Numbered from the stretch's first letter, positions 33,601-46,342 are shown. The stretch is 64,000 nt of DNA from Psoroptes ovis (GCA_002943765.1 PQWQ01000024.1:188501-252500), one strand, 5' to 3'. Translations and numbers: made by a program. Notes: generated by a model not told the origin, from the letters alone.

Positions 33601-36600
33601 TGAAACCCAGTGTTTGATGATTTGGAATATTTTTTTTCATGGTATTTTTGAGATGGAAATATTTTTATATTTGAAAATTGATTTATGCGCTTTTTTTTGC
33701 GAAAAAATGATTAGATAATCAAACAAAAGACAATTAAATATTTCGTTCCTAATGGAATTCATTTTCATAATCATAATTATATAAATACATTTACGATCAT
33801 ATGATAGCTTTTATCACATATACTCACTTTTAATTTCGTCGATGAAAGCTAAAAATTATTATTATGAATATATTCAAATTTATATGCGATGAACAATCTA
33901 TGAAATATGAAAATTTAATCATTATCCAAATGATTATTTGATTAAACAAAAAAATTAAATAAAATAAAATAATTTGACAGCTTCCATTATACACTAGGAT
34001 ATCAAATATTCGAATATATTTGGGCCCATAGACATGGACTGGAATCTATTATTCTGTATCGTTTATTAACCCTTTTTTTAATGATTAATTGATTCAAAGT
34101 TATAAAATTTGTTGTAATTTCATCTCCGTTTAAAAATATTTTAAAATATTCATTAATTGCCATTTTTGATTGAAATAATTTTGAATTTTTCAAATTTTTT
34201 AATTTTAAAACCCTTTCCCTGGTCCTCACCACTCACTAGGAACCATATATGACAAAAATGTATGTAACATGGTACGCTGTCAGCGTGTTCATTGTCCCAT
34301 TTATCATTTTAACATGGACACATTATTTTATTTGTCGTGAAATATGGTTGAATTGGCATTATAAACGGCAAAGTATATTGGTGAAACCAAGTACATCATT
34401 GAATAAAAATCAAAATATTATTATCAGTCATAATAATCACCAACAACAACAATCGACAAATGATCTGATGAAACTGAGCTCAAAATCATCGACAACATTT
34501 GGTGTAAATCAATTGCTACATCGGCTTTCGAATGTTGGTAACCACATCAACACAAATGGTGGTAATAATCAAGATGAAACGAATCAAATGCACCGAAATC
34601 CTGACAAAAATGCAAATCATTTGATTGTTATGAATGGAATCAATCCTTCAATCAAAACAAATCAACAAAATCAAAGGCTTATACCTTGTTCATCAGTTGT
34701 TGTTGGAAACAAAGTGACCAAAGATGATGATCAGAAAATAACAAAATCGACTGAAATATCGTTGAAAAAATCATCATTTGATTGCGATCAATTATTAATC
34801 AAAATGAATGATAATTGTACGAATAATAATAGTGATAATAACGACGATAACCGATCATCATCGATTTCACCCAATGAATCAAATGAATCAATGAAATTGC
34901 CTTTAAAAAATTCTGATTCAAATAAATTAAGTGATAATCTTGGAGATGATCTTAAAGATCAGAAAAATCAAAGCATTATTTCAACCAAAATGTTCACGAA
35001 TCTACATAAATTGGATTCATCATCGTACAAATCCCATCAGCAATCATCAATCATCAATGATAATGATAATTATATGAATTCTCATGATAATGGTATGTAA
35101 TATATTCATTCATTTATTTATTTATTCATGATTTTGCAATTATAATCATGATTGTTATTATTTGTTTGAAACAATATATCCCCGAAAACAAAATTGATCA
35201 AATCAAATATTCATTTATTTATTAAATTGTCCGAAAAGTTTTTGCAGATTTTCCAATGATTTTCCAACGATATAATCGGCAAAAACTTTTCGGACAATTT
35301 AATATATTTATCATTTGATATTTTCATATTGATTATGTGCATTCAATTTGATTTTTCTAGAAATAAGATCATTATTCATCGATAAAAATGATAATAATAT
35401 CGATTACAAAGCTTTGAATACATCAACAAAATCAAAACTATCAAAACAATCAACGAATTTGAAACGTACAAAATCAGTCAATGAATTATTTAATGATCAT
35501 TTTACAGGCAACAAAAAAACGATTATCAAAAATATTAATGGCGAATATGAACAATTCAATGAGCCTACGTCTTCATTGATTGTGTTGTCCAAATCATTAT
35601 CATCATTGTCCACTGGTCAAAATTTTTTTGAACAACAACCAATGAACCATAAGGCAATTATCTGTGATAAAAATCAAATTGATAAGTCAAAACCAAATGA
35701 TTCAATCATTGATACTGATGGACAACAAAGGGTCAAACAACAGTCATCACTACAACAGCGTCAATCATTGAAAAGGTCATCGATGATGACCATGCAACAA
35801 CATCCACCAATTCAACAGCGTCAATCATCGCTTACAATTGATAATAATAACGATAACAGCGGCAAACCGAATGTAATCAATGTATTTGTCCCTCGAACTT
35901 ATCGTATCAACAAAGATGGACAACCGAATAAACGTATGAGTAATCCACGAATACATTCAATGAATGGATTAACAAGGGCCAAAATTAAAACTGTAAAAAT
36001 TACGATGGTCGTCATCACGTGTTATGTACTTTGTTCGCTGCCATTCATTTGTGTACAGCTGTGGGCCGAATATTGGCCCGATGCACAAAAAAGTCCAATT
36101 TATACAGGTTTGTTTCCATTTAAAATGATTTTTCCAAAAATAAACGCATTTTCTCTGTTCCGGCCCATGAGATCGAGTTTAAACATTTTAAACAATAATT
36201 TTGGCCAAAATCAAACAAGATAATGGACACAAATCCCTTCTGGGACTGTCTTTTGTGTGTGTTAATTTGAATTTTTATTTGAAAAAATCATTTTCTATTG
36301 GGTCCTATCGGCTATGTGTTATGGCCAATCTATGTAAAACAATGATAATATCAATGAATAGAAACAAAGAATAGTTTAAATCAATTGTCTGCCATTTAAT
36401 CGCATGCGAAAAGAATTTTTCAAAAATTTTCTCACAAAGGTTAACATCCATGATTATGAATGTATTTCATGTGTTTTATGAATGATTATGTTTTTTCAGG
36501 GTTATTTTCAAAAATTGATTAAATTTTTGAAAAATATCAATCAGACACATATAATCGTTTCCACCCATTGATAATCGGTATCAGAGGAGCCGAGATAATA

Positions 36601-39600
36601 ACTTTATTTTAAATAAAGATGTGAATAGCTTTGAATCGTATTCATATATTACGTTGTCCAAAAAGTTTTTGTCGATTTTCCAATCGATTTTCTACGATAT
36701 GATCGGCAAAAACTTTCCGGATAACGTAATATATCACAATGAATGAAAATAATCATTCCTCTCTTTGTATAAGCTGATAATAAGTTTATTATTGATTTTT
36801 CTATTCGGCCTTAAAAAAATTGTCGTCATATACAGGAAAGCAAACTTTTTCTTGAAAAGGGTCTCAAAACCGAAAATATTAGGCTGTTGTCCGAAAAGTT
36901 CATTCGGCTTATTCGAATAGAGTTGCTGAATGAAAATCGGCCAAAACTTTTTGGACAGCCTTGAAATAATATTGATTTTCTTAGTTTTTTTTTTATAATT
37001 TTAAAATTTAGTAATTTTCATTTTCAAATTCAATCAATTAATCGAATTATTTGAGATCATAATCACATATTAGTGTCATTCGCAATGATATATTCAATGA
37101 CAGTCATCAGTTGAAAATCTTTAATTTCCTATATTTCATTTGAAATTGTTCAAGCGAACATTTCATTTCAAGCTTGCATATCATTGCGCATATCTAAATG
37201 ATGGTGATGATTGAATGGAATTGAAAATTGAATTATCATGATTAAATTTTTCCCAGAGATATTTCAAAAATTAATCATTATTATAATATTGCGAAATTTT
37301 CAATCCAATAATAATAATGATGATTATCATCATCATTATTATTGATTGCTATCTTACGAGTAAATTCGTTAAAAATCAATTTTTTTGGTGCAAATATATA
37401 TATTTTCAAAAAATAATCATTCATTTGATTTGAATGACCATATTGCAGAAAAAATATATGAATTTCTTAATATTTGAAAAATTTCCTTAATTAATTTGAA
37501 CATATTTTTAATAAGTGAAAGTGTGAATGAACCATTCGAAATTCAAAAAAAAAGCCATATTTAAGCCTATATGTTCTCAGGTTTTATTTATTTATTTTTT
37601 TGGACTTTTTAACAGTTTTAAATTTACTACAGAGATAATTCCATAGATGATATACTCTTTGAATAATTTCATTTTGATTCAATTGAATATAAAATATAGT
37701 TCATAAATAACCAAAAATAGAATATAAATCATATTGCGTGATACTTAAGAGAATGAATGTATGAATTAAATTATAAAGTTTACAATTCGAGTTGAAGTGA
37801 ATTCAATGGAATTCCATTTTAGAAAAAACTGGATTCTCAAGAATTTTGTTAATTTAAAAATAATAATCTTAATCATTAATCGTAATAATTTGTAGCCCCA
37901 AATTCAATTACGTATATGTGTTTATGTGGGCGAATAAATGAATGAATCTAATGAGTGTTGATTGATTTGAGGCTCTAGAAAATTGAATTTGAAAACTTTT
38001 ATTTCGTAGAAATTATTGAATCTAATGTAATAATAACGATGATTTGTGCACTATTAGTACCCTTGGTACAGTACACTTAGTGATGATGAATGATCAATCC
38101 TTTGGCTACCGATTGAATTGCGGACTAAGAAAATATTAATTTGAATCAATTTAATCCGACGACATAATCATCATTATTTTCAACATCTTTTATTTTTTAT
38201 GGTTGAAAAAAGATCAATTTTTATGCTCATATTATTATTAGGTTGTCCGAAAAGTTCTGGTCGATTTTCATTAGCAACTCTTCATTTGATTAAGCCGAAT
38301 AAACTTTTAGGACAACTACCTAATATATATATTCAAAATATCAAATGATTCTCTTAAATAATAATAATGGGTATATTTTTTCCAATGAATGAATGAATGT
38401 TATTGTCAAGTTTTAAAAGTTTTTTTATTTTATCCATCCAGATTTTTTAGATTCATTTTTTAATGTTCATGTTTTGAATAATAATTGAAAATATATGATA
38501 TTATTCAAGAAAATATGCATAAATTCCTTGGAATGAATCTCTGCATAGGAAATAATATTCATCAACAACTTTATTTAATGTCTATTTCGCCACTGAAAAA
38601 TATTAAGTTGTCCGGAAAGTTCCGGTCGATTTTCACAAGCAACTCTATTGATAAAGCCGAAAGAACTTTTCGGACAACAGCTAAAATAAAAGCCAAATGA
38701 TTATAATCACCAAAAATGTGAAATATTGGCATTATTTTGTAATGTGCATGTGTATGTAAATGTGTGCGAAATGAGAAAAAATGACAAACATTTTATCACA
38801 TCAAATCTCATCATCTTTTGAATAATATCCATCATCAAACCATGTATGAAAAAGCGTATTTAAAAGCCTTCCACAGATCATTTCCAAGAAATTATTTGTA
38901 TAAATTATTAAGAGGTTGTCCCATAAGTTCTTGCCGTTTTTTTTGAATAAAAAAAATTTTTAAAAAACGACAAGAACTTATGGGACAACCTAAATTATCA
39001 TTGAATAATGATATTCTTCTTCTCGTCATAATGATAATAATTCCAATGAAAGCAAAGGATATCCATTCATTCATTGATTCATTCAACACAAAATGAATTG
39101 TGAATGCCCATCATTTGGAATAAAGCATCCGAAAACATTCGAAAATTGAATCCAAATGAATGAAATATTGAAAAAATCAATTGAAATTTTTTCCAAAAAT
39201 CAGAATCATTTATAAATAAATGGCAGCAACAATCTTGTGCTGTTTGTGAATAGTAAAAATTTAAATTTGTTTTTTAAATTTAAAAAAATAATGATAATTA
39301 GCTGTGCGAAAAGTTTTGTCCGATTTTCACGTGAAACTGTATCAGATTAAGCCGAATGAACTTTTCGGACAACGATAGCTTAATAAAAGATAAAATTGAA
39401 ATTTGAAATTATGTTTGAGCACTTTTTATAATGTTTCCATATATTAATGCATATGGACAAGTGTACGCTTTCGATAATATCTCTGGAATTCTGAAAAATT
39501 CAGTTCAATTTTATTTTGGCATATTTTATCTTTGAATTTTTGAAATTTTAAAAATTTTAAAATTTCAAAATTTTGCCATTTATTCATATGAAGAAACATT

Positions 39601-40892
39601 TATGTATATTAGGCTGTCCGGAAAGTTTTTGCCGGTTACATCGTTGGAAAATAATTGAAAAATCGGCAAAAACTTTTCGGGCAATCTAATATTTAATATC
39701 AATCAAAATATTTAAAATAATATTCTTCTACTAACCTAAATTGGATTTGATCGGAAAAGATTTTCGTCAGAGATATTTCATCAGAGATTCATTCGTACAT
39801 TAAATTCATTGTGGAATTCACCTAGAAAATATTCAATTTGAAATGTCAACGAATTACGAGATACCTTAAAATAGATTTTTTTGATTGAATTACATTGAAT
39901 TTACGCAATGAAAGTAGGCTAAAAAATCCCAATTGACATTGAAACACTGTGATTAATAGTTCAACGCTTTTCGTTTTTTTGGGCTGATGCACAATGTACA
40001 TTCACACACTGTTAATTTGCAGAGCTTTGAATAATTTATTTATTGTCTTATTTGTGAATTAATTGTTTAACAATGAATTTCTTCGTCTTATTTCATTTAT
40101 TCATTTATAAAATTAGGTCCATTCATCGCTATTCTAATGCTACTACCAAGTCTTAATTCATGTGTTAATCCATGGATTTATATTTATTTTAATCCAAATT
40201 TAATAACATTATTTTGTCAATTTTTTAAACGAAAATTATCATCAGCCACCACTGATCAATATGAACAACAACAACAACAATTATCGAAAAGTGGTATATT
40301 ATTAATACATAATAATTGTAATAATACAATTAATAATACTAATACCAATAATAATAGTATGAATTTAATTAAGAAAAATAATGATAATGAGGATCAAACG
40401 ATTGGAATTTGGCGTTGTAAACAAATACGAATATTTCGTAGACCATGTCTACAGAAACAATGTACAACAGCTACGACTACGACAACAGAATCGATGGAAC
40501 TTTCATTCACTGATAACAACAATACAACAAATAATAATCGTCCAATATATCCGAATAATAATAATGATAATAATGAGGTCTGTACTAAGGTTTCTAAGGT
40601 TTCATCGTTGACAAAATCATCGATAACTAAATCAATGGTCAACAATAATCGAAATTTGACATCATCTTCGATTAATAATGATCATCATCGTCAACAATAT
40701 CAAATGGCCGGACATCAAAAATCATTGCAATTACGCTTAATGAATCAATCGAAACCTGCATCATCAATGATGGTAATGATACCGACAGCATCATCGATTA
40801 TCACAACGAATAATGTCATTGAATGTGTTGTCAATGATGGCCATGGTCACAATCATTGTGATCGTGAAAATCGAAATGAATTTATTGTTTAA
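30637..40892 (+). CDS. Vasopressin/oxytocin (inotocin)-like receptor, class A GPCR with giant third loop
   Basis: Peptide-hormone GPCR. Exons 30637-30855, 32224-32667, 34240-35092, 35361-36107 and 40117-40892 join in frame to 1012 residues, against about 370-430 for vertebrate relatives. Visible: TM1 GN, VALN joined to NRKLRKNRMYFFLAHLSIADL, ECL1 Trp, Cys120, DRY at 144-146, KRSRLMVICAWILS, ECL2 ECWATFPEPY (Cys216), TM5 VTWYAVSVFIVPF, RAKIKTVKITMV into TM6, LPSLNSCVNPWIY in TM7 (NPWIY 772-776). CWATF, RAKI.TVK and SLNSC.NPWIY are shared with vasopressin/oxytocin receptors; CCAP/neuropeptide-S receptors are the nearest alternative. Residues about 257-710 form a Ser/Asn/Gln-rich ICL3 split by intron 3. 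The C-tail (about 235 residues) is also Asn-rich. All four introns hold hairpin MITEs. Confidence 0.85.
31056..31147 (-). mobile_element. Hairpin MITE, class A, reverse orientation, intron 1 of the vasopressin-like receptor
   Basis: The left end TATTAGGCTATTTATTGTCC carries a 4-base insertion; the inner arm CATTCGGCTTGATCAAATGA resembles the 20.01-kb copy. Confidence 0.82.
31641..31726. mobile_element. Hairpin MITE, class S, intron 1 of the vasopressin-like receptor
   Basis: Left TATTAAGTTGTCCGGAAAA; right CGGACAACTGAATA; inner GGCCGGTTATATCGTAGAAA. Confidence 0.86.
32730..32818. mobile_element. Hairpin MITE, class S, intron 2 of the vasopressin-like receptor
   Basis: Left TTTTGGTTGTCCGAAAAG; right CGGACAACAACCTAATA, so it has an extra CAA triplet at one end. 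It lies 60 bp from the exon 2 donor. Confidence 0.86.
35221..35306. mobile_element. Hairpin MITE, class S, intron 3 of the vasopressin-like receptor
   Basis: Left ATTAAATTGTCCGAAAAG; right its exact complement CTTTTCGGACAATTTAAT. It takes about a third of the 268-bp intron and ends about 55 bp before the acceptor. Confidence 0.88.
36648..36733. mobile_element. Hairpin MITE, class S, intron 4 of the vasopressin-like receptor
   Basis: Left TATTACGTTGTCCAAAAAG; right CTTTCCGGATAACGTAATA. The ACG/CGT change is matched at both ends. Confidence 0.86.
36878..36964 (-). mobile_element. Hairpin MITE, class A, reverse orientation, intron 4
   Basis: Left TATTAGGCTGTTGTCCGAAA; right TTTGGACAGCCTTGAA; the centre is consensus-like (TTCGAATAGAGTTGC). 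Confidence 0.86.
38237..38326 (+). mobile_element. Hairpin MITE, class A, forward, intron 4
   Basis: Left TATTAGGTTGTCCGAAAAG; right TTTTAGGACAACTACCTAATA. Confidence 0.86.
38602..38688 (+). mobile_element. Hairpin MITE, class A, forward, intron 4
   Basis: Left TATTAAGTTGTCCGGAAAG; right CGGACAACAGCTAAAATA. A short spurious open frame at 38485-38700 runs through it. Confidence 0.84.
38908..38996. mobile_element. Hairpin MITE, class C, intron 4
   Basis: Left AGAGGTTGTCCCATAAGTTC; right GAACTTATGGGACAACCTAA; inner TTGCCGTTTTTTTT against AAAAAACGACAA. Confidence 0.88.
39298..39386 (+). mobile_element. Hairpin MITE, class A, forward, intron 4
   Basis: Left TTAGCTGTGCGAAAAG (worn); right CGGACAACGATAGCTTAATA. 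Confidence 0.82.
39607..39692. mobile_element. Hairpin MITE, class S, intron 4
   Basis: Left TATTAGGCTGTCCGGAAAG; right CTTTTCGGGCAATCTAATA; inner GCCGGTTACATCGTTGGAAA. Confidence 0.86.
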
Positions 40893-41141
40893 TTATTGTT
40901 GTTTATTAATTGATTTTGACATTATTATTATATTATATTGATTACATCCATTCAATTACATGCCAAAGTATTAATTATTTTTTTCAATTTGATGATCATC
41001 AATCTATTTTCTATTTCTATTTCGAGTGTCATATTTTATAATTCTTATTATTTGAAGATAATTGAAATTTAAGAAATAAAAAAAAATTGAAAAATAAAAA
41101 AAAAGCTAAGACTAACAAGACGTACCGATGCATAGCCGAAA

Positions 41142-41156
41142 ACGTACCACTACGTC
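41142..41156. repeat. Dyad ACGTA-CCAC-TACGTC
   Basis: Copy of the four-member dyad set, 250 bp past the receptor stop codon. GACGTA with CGATGCAT stands 20-25 bp upstream, as at 14.34 kb. Confidence 0.5.
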
Positions 41157-41405
41157 ATTGTTTAGTCATAGCTTTTTGAATATTTTATGGCAACATAAGC
41201 ATTATTTTATCATCATTGATAATCATCAAGATCATCAAGAACAATATTTATTCAATATTCAATTTGGAAAATTCCAAATCATGAATTTTGGAAAAAATCC
41301 GGATCAAGAATAACAAACAAAATTCAACAATTCAATAACAACTACAATGAGCATTCATTCACATTGATTCAAAGATGAATATTCTTGTTGTTGTAATAAA
41401 ATGTT

Positions 41406-41551
41406 TACAGGGTTTCAAGTTTTAATTCGTAGTTTTAAAATTAAATTTCGTAATTTTACCATTGAAAAATTACATTCAAAACTACGAAAATCAATTTGAA
41501 AACTATGAAAATTAATTTTAAAACTACGAATTAATAATTGAAATCTTGTTA
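41406..41551. repeat. Family-2 palindromic repeat
   Basis: Left TACAGGGTTTCAAGTTTTAA; the right end is worn (GAAATCTTGTTA). The inner arm ACTACGAAAATCAATTT is partly duplicated, making this copy longer. Confidence 0.72.
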
Positions 41552-41889
41552 TTTATCAAACATGAATTTTTGATGATGAATACATAAAAATATTTTCCAT
41601 TGAAATCAATTATTAAACTTTGAAAATACAAAGCAAATACATGAATCAATGAATGGAATATCTCTTTGTTATCGAGTCACGCAACAATAATGTTTGAATA
41701 TGAACAAGAATTTAATATTTAAACATTGAAACAATTCCGATCGACCACCATAGACAATGATGGTGGTGGTGGAAGCGGAAAAATTTCCGCTTACACAAGT
41801 CGTTCAATCGAAATGGCCATCGAAACAATTATCATTTGTTTGTTTCATTTCCAAATTCAATTCACATGCGAAAAATAACAATTGAAATT

Positions 41890-41972
41890 GGTGCGTTGTC
41901 CGTAAAGTTTTTGCCGGTTATATCGTAGAAAATAATTGAAAAAACGGCAAAAACTTATCGGACAACCCGATA
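41890..41972. mobile_element. Hairpin MITE, class S
   Basis: Left TGCGTTGTCCGTAAAG; right CTTATCGGACAACCCGATA. The ends are worn, the inner GCCGGTTATATCGTAG intact. Confidence 0.83.
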
Positions 41973-42167
41973 ACAAAATTATGGCGGCTTGATTTGATGA
42001 ATATTTCCGCCGGCATTTATTGTAATCATTGTTTGATTATATAATGATTACAAATATTTATGATTTTCTTTTATTTTCAAAGATTTTGTTCTTTGATTAT
42101 TTCCATAATCATTAATCATTTGGACTATATTTTTATTGATCGTTTTGTTTGATACAGGAAAATATCT

Positions 42168-42255
42168 CAGGTTGTCCGAAAAGTTTTGGCCGATTTTCAT
42201 TGAGCAACTCTATTCGATTAAGCCGAATGAACTTTTAGGACAACAGCCTCGAATA
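42168..42255 (+). mobile_element. Hairpin MITE, class A, forward
   Basis: Left CTCAGGTTGTCCGAAAAG; right TTTTAGGACAACAGCCTCGAA. The centre GCAACTCTATTCGATTAAGC is consensus. Confidence 0.86.
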
Positions 42256-43292
42256 TATTTCTTCTGATTTTTTTCTTCTCTGGAATTCAAAAGAAAATCC
42301 TACACATTATTGATTATTATCATCAAACGGGTAAAATGAATCAAATGAATTCAAATGTTTTTTTCGTTTCTATTTTTATTTAATCGAAAATCATTAATCT
42401 TTTCATTATTTCAATGAATACTTATGCTATACATTGAAATTCAATGGCAAATGGCTTTGAATTTTTACAATTTCAAACAATTTTTAATGCTTAGATCTTA
42501 ATCAATCGGTGCCAAATGGTATTCAATTCACAAAGATTGTTGATAATTCAAAGTAAGTTTTTCGACATTTCAAAATACATAGAAATTCAATTAATAACAC
42601 GCAAAATGAATGTGGAACAATTTCACAATTTTTGCCAGAAAATATTTACGTTAAAAAAAATGGATGACTTTGAAGCTTCTAGGCTCTTGGAAATTTGAAA
42701 GCTTTTCTTTAAGAAATTTTTCTTCTGGTCCACAGAAAAAGATCAAAAACACTCTTAAGAAAGTATGATTTCATTTCATTTTCATTTTTCATTTTCATTT
42801 TTGAAAAATTCAAGCAAAATTCAATTGTATTCTTAAGGGGTTTTTTTCTTTGGTTCAAATGATAAAGTTAAAGTGAATTAAAATAATGAAATTACTGAAA
42901 GTACATTATCTTATGAGATTCTCTTCACACAAAATGTTCATCATCATTTTTTTGATAAATTGTTTGATAAATTTCAACTGATTTTGTACATTTTTGATCA
43001 AATAAGAAATATTTTGATACAAAATGTACAAAATCATCTGCCCCCATTTGTTTTTGCAACAATGATTGCAACACTGTAAACAATGTTTGTAGTTGTAGGA
43101 AGCCTGATTGTATTTGTATTTATTTGTTGTATTTGTTTGTCTTAAACTTTTGAAAACATAATCAAATTTGTCATCATCATCATAATCAATTTGATTATGA
43201 ATAAATGAATGAATAAATAAAAATATGAATAATATAACCAAGTGAATACTAAAGTGGGCGATAAAGTTTCGAAAATTTTCCAAAGACTATAG

Positions 43293-44340
43293 CCTTAGAT
43301 TTTTTTTATTTTTTCAAAAATTTCCACGTACTATAGCCTTAGATTTTTCCAAAATTTTCAAAAATTTCATCGATGTATAGCCTTAGATTTTTTCGATTTT
43401 TTCGAAAATTTCATCGATGTACAACCTTAGATTTTTTCAAAATTTTCGAAAATTTCCACGTACTATACCCTTAGATTTTTTCGATTTTTTCGAAAATTTC
43501 CACGTACTATACCCTTAGATTTTTCCAAAATTTTCAAAAATTTCATCGATGTATACCCTTAGATTTTTTCGATTTTTTCGAAAATTTCCACGTACTATAC
43601 CCTTAGATTTTTTCGATTTTTTCGAAAATTTCATCGATGTATAACCTTAGATTTTTTCGATTTTTTCGAAAATTTCATCGATGTATAACCTTAGATTTTT
43701 TCGATTTTTTCGAAAATTTCATCGATGTATAACCTTAGATTTTTTCGATTTTTTCGAAAATTTCCACGTACTATACCCTTAGATTTTTTCGATTTTTTCG
43801 AAAATTTCATCGATGTATACCCTTAGATTTTTTCGATTTTTTCGAAAATTTCATCGATGTATAACCTTAGATTTTTTCGATTTTTTCGAAAATTTCATCG
43901 ATGTATAACCTTAGATTTTTTCGATTTTTTCGAAAATTTCATCGATGTATAACCTTAGATTTTTTCGATTTTTTCGAAAATTTCCACGTACTATACCCTT
44001 AGATTTTTTCGATTTTTTCGAAAATTTCATCGATGTATAACCTTAGATTTTTTCGATTTTTTCGAAAATTTCCACGTACTATACCCTTAGATTTTTTCGA
44101 TTTTTTCGAAAATTTCATCGATGTACAACCTTAGATTTTTTCAAAATTTTCGAAAATTTCCACGTACTATACCCTTAGATTTTTTCGATTTTTTCGAAAA
44201 TTTCATCGATGTATAACCTTAGATTTTTTCGATTTTTTCGAAAATTTCCACGTACTATACCCTTAGATTTTTTCAAAATTTTCGAAAATTTCATCGATGT
44301 ATAACCTTAGATTTTTTCTATTTTTTCTAAAATTTTCAAA
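43293..44340. repeat. 44-bp tandem satellite, about 24 units, two alternating variants
   Basis: CCTTAG recurs at 43293, 43337, 43381 and every 44 bp to 44305 with no indel in 23 steps. Each unit is CCTTAGATTTTTTCGATTTT, then TTCGAAAATTTC, then one of two 11-mers: ATCGATGTATA (variant A) or CACGTACTATA (variant B). Unit order is B A A B B A B A A A B A A A A B A B A B A B A, then a degenerate unit. A minor second variable site is CGATTTTTTC versus CAAAATTTTC. The first unit and the last are the most diverged, as expected at array edges. 44 is not a multiple of 3 and no frame stays open. Confidence 0.95.
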
Positions 44341-44895
44341 TTCAAAGAATTTAGAATTCCGATTTTTCTAGAGCATATATTTTTTTTCCAAAACAAAACC
44401 AATTTTTATTTATTTATTTGTTTGACTGTTTGACAATTTGATAATTTGATAAGATAATTCCATATTGATTGAATTTCTATAAGCTGCTGTTGTTATTAGT
44501 TTTTGAATGAATTAAAACTGTTTTTCATTGAACGAAATAGTTCACGATTCAATTGAAATTTCAAGTACACAATCATTCAATCAATGATCATCTTTGATCA
44601 CGTATATGGCTGATTATAAAAAATCTCCTAACATGTAAAACATTTCGATGCTGGGTGAAAAAACGTTGTTGTTCCAATTAAAATTAATTTAATTTAATTC
44701 AATTCAAAAAAATTTAATGAAAAATTTTCCAGAATCATTGAATTGAATATACGCTTGGCAAATAAATAAATCTGGGTAAAAATAAACTAAATAATCACTT
44801 GAAAATTTATGTTTGTACGGTAATTATATTGTGTATACCAAAACGTTTAGTAGTGTCATTTTGATTTATGTAAATTTTGAAAATTTCAAAATTTC

Positions 44896-44984
44896 AATAG
44901 GTTGTCCGAAAAGTTTTGGCAAATTTTCATTTGAGCAACTCTATTCGATTAAGCCGAATGAACTTTTCGGACAACAGCCTAATA
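44896..44984 (+). mobile_element. Hairpin MITE, class A, forward
   Basis: Left AATAGGTTGTCCGAAAAG; right CGGACAACAGCCTAATA; near consensus. Confidence 0.87.
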
Positions 44985-45747
44985 ATTTTGAAATTTTAAT
45001 TCTAATTTTACATTTTCAATTCAATTCAATTCATTCATCCATTCATTTGTAAATAATGATATTTTTTCAAATAAAAAAAAAATTTAATTTGGAAAATTCT
45101 TTGAATTTCGAAAATTTCACATTGAAATACAACACTTACGCAAACATCGAGCTCAAATAATGATACGTCAACGGCCTCTGATTCACTGCGTGATTAGCTT
45201 TCCATCATAATCATTTCAAAATTTCAAATAAATGAAATGTTTTGATCAAATAATAAACATTTGGCAAAAACATGGCAAAAAGGACTCCCACGACTATAGT
45301 TTCACTCATAGCAATTAATAGATCAACAAAGAAAAAATCAAAAATAATGATTAAAATCATTAAAATCAAACACAGGGACCAACAAGGACCAACAACAACA
45401 ACAGTCATAATGATTTAAAAATGAATAAATATCTGATCTAATAAATTCCTCGCCACAAAAATCAAAATCAATATTATTAATGAATCGATAACGAAAATTT
45501 CATTTTGAAAAAATGTCTTAAATGTTTTTAAAATAAGAAAATGTTTGAATTTTTGTTGTTTGAATGAATTTCATTGACTTATCATTAATGTGATATAAGT
45601 TATTGATGACAAAAAACAAAATCCTTTATGACCGAAGATTATTTGGTAAATTATTTAAGATTGAATTAAAAATAATTTTGTTTGTCAAAGAAAATCGATA
45701 AATGATATTGTTTTATGAGCAAAGAGATTAATGAATTATTGAAATAA

Positions 45748-45839
45748 ATTAGGCCGTTGTCCGAAAAGTTCATTCGGCTTAATCGAATAGAATTGCTCAC
45801 ATGAAAATTGGCCAAAACTTTTCGGACGACCTGAATATA
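45748..45839 (-). mobile_element. Hairpin MITE, class A, reverse orientation
   Basis: The left AATTAGGCCGTTGTCCGAAA is the triplet-insertion end; right CGGACGACCTGAATA. Confidence 0.86.
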
Positions 45840-45999
45840 TTATAATCATTATTATTATTATAATAGTCATAAAATACAGTAAAATTTCATTTTATTTTAT
45901 TAAGATTACAAACAAACAAACAACCAAATACACACATGCACACATATTAATATTAATAAACATATTAATATTTTTTTTCGGACACAAAAAAACACAAAT

Positions 46000-46080
46000 A
46001 TTAGTGTTGTCCGGAAAGTTTTGGCCGATTTTTACTAAAAATTCTATTCGATTAAGCTCGGTGAACTTTTCGGACACACA
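46000..46080 (+). mobile_element. Hairpin MITE, class A, forward
   Basis: Left TATTAGTGTTGTCCGGAAAG; the right end stops at TTTTCGGACACACA and lacks the CCTAATA terminus. Confidence 0.8.
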
Positions 46081-46252
46081 AACAAATACTAAATACAAAA
46101 TAATAAGAAAAGAATTTAAAGAAAAAATGCATGATGAATATTTATAAATATATATTCGGACAATGGATAACTTTCATCAATGAATTCATCGATGAAACTG
46201 GTGCATTATTTTATTTTGCAAATATTTTTTTTTTTTTTTGAATAACATCTAT

Positions 46253-46342
46253 ATTAGGTTGTTGTCCGAAAAGTTCATTCGGCCTAATCACAATAGAGTC
46301 GATCATGAAAATCGGCCAAAACTTTACGGACAACCTGATATA
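46253..46342 (-). mobile_element. Hairpin MITE, class A, reverse orientation
   Basis: Left TATTAGGTTGTTGTCCGAAA; right ACGGACAACCTGATATA. The centre CACAATAGAG is shared with 54.88 kb. Confidence 0.86.

Noticed and set aside
43293..44340. CRISPR-like array
   Set aside because: Units are contiguous with no unique spacers, and the host is a eukaryote; it is a tandem satellite.
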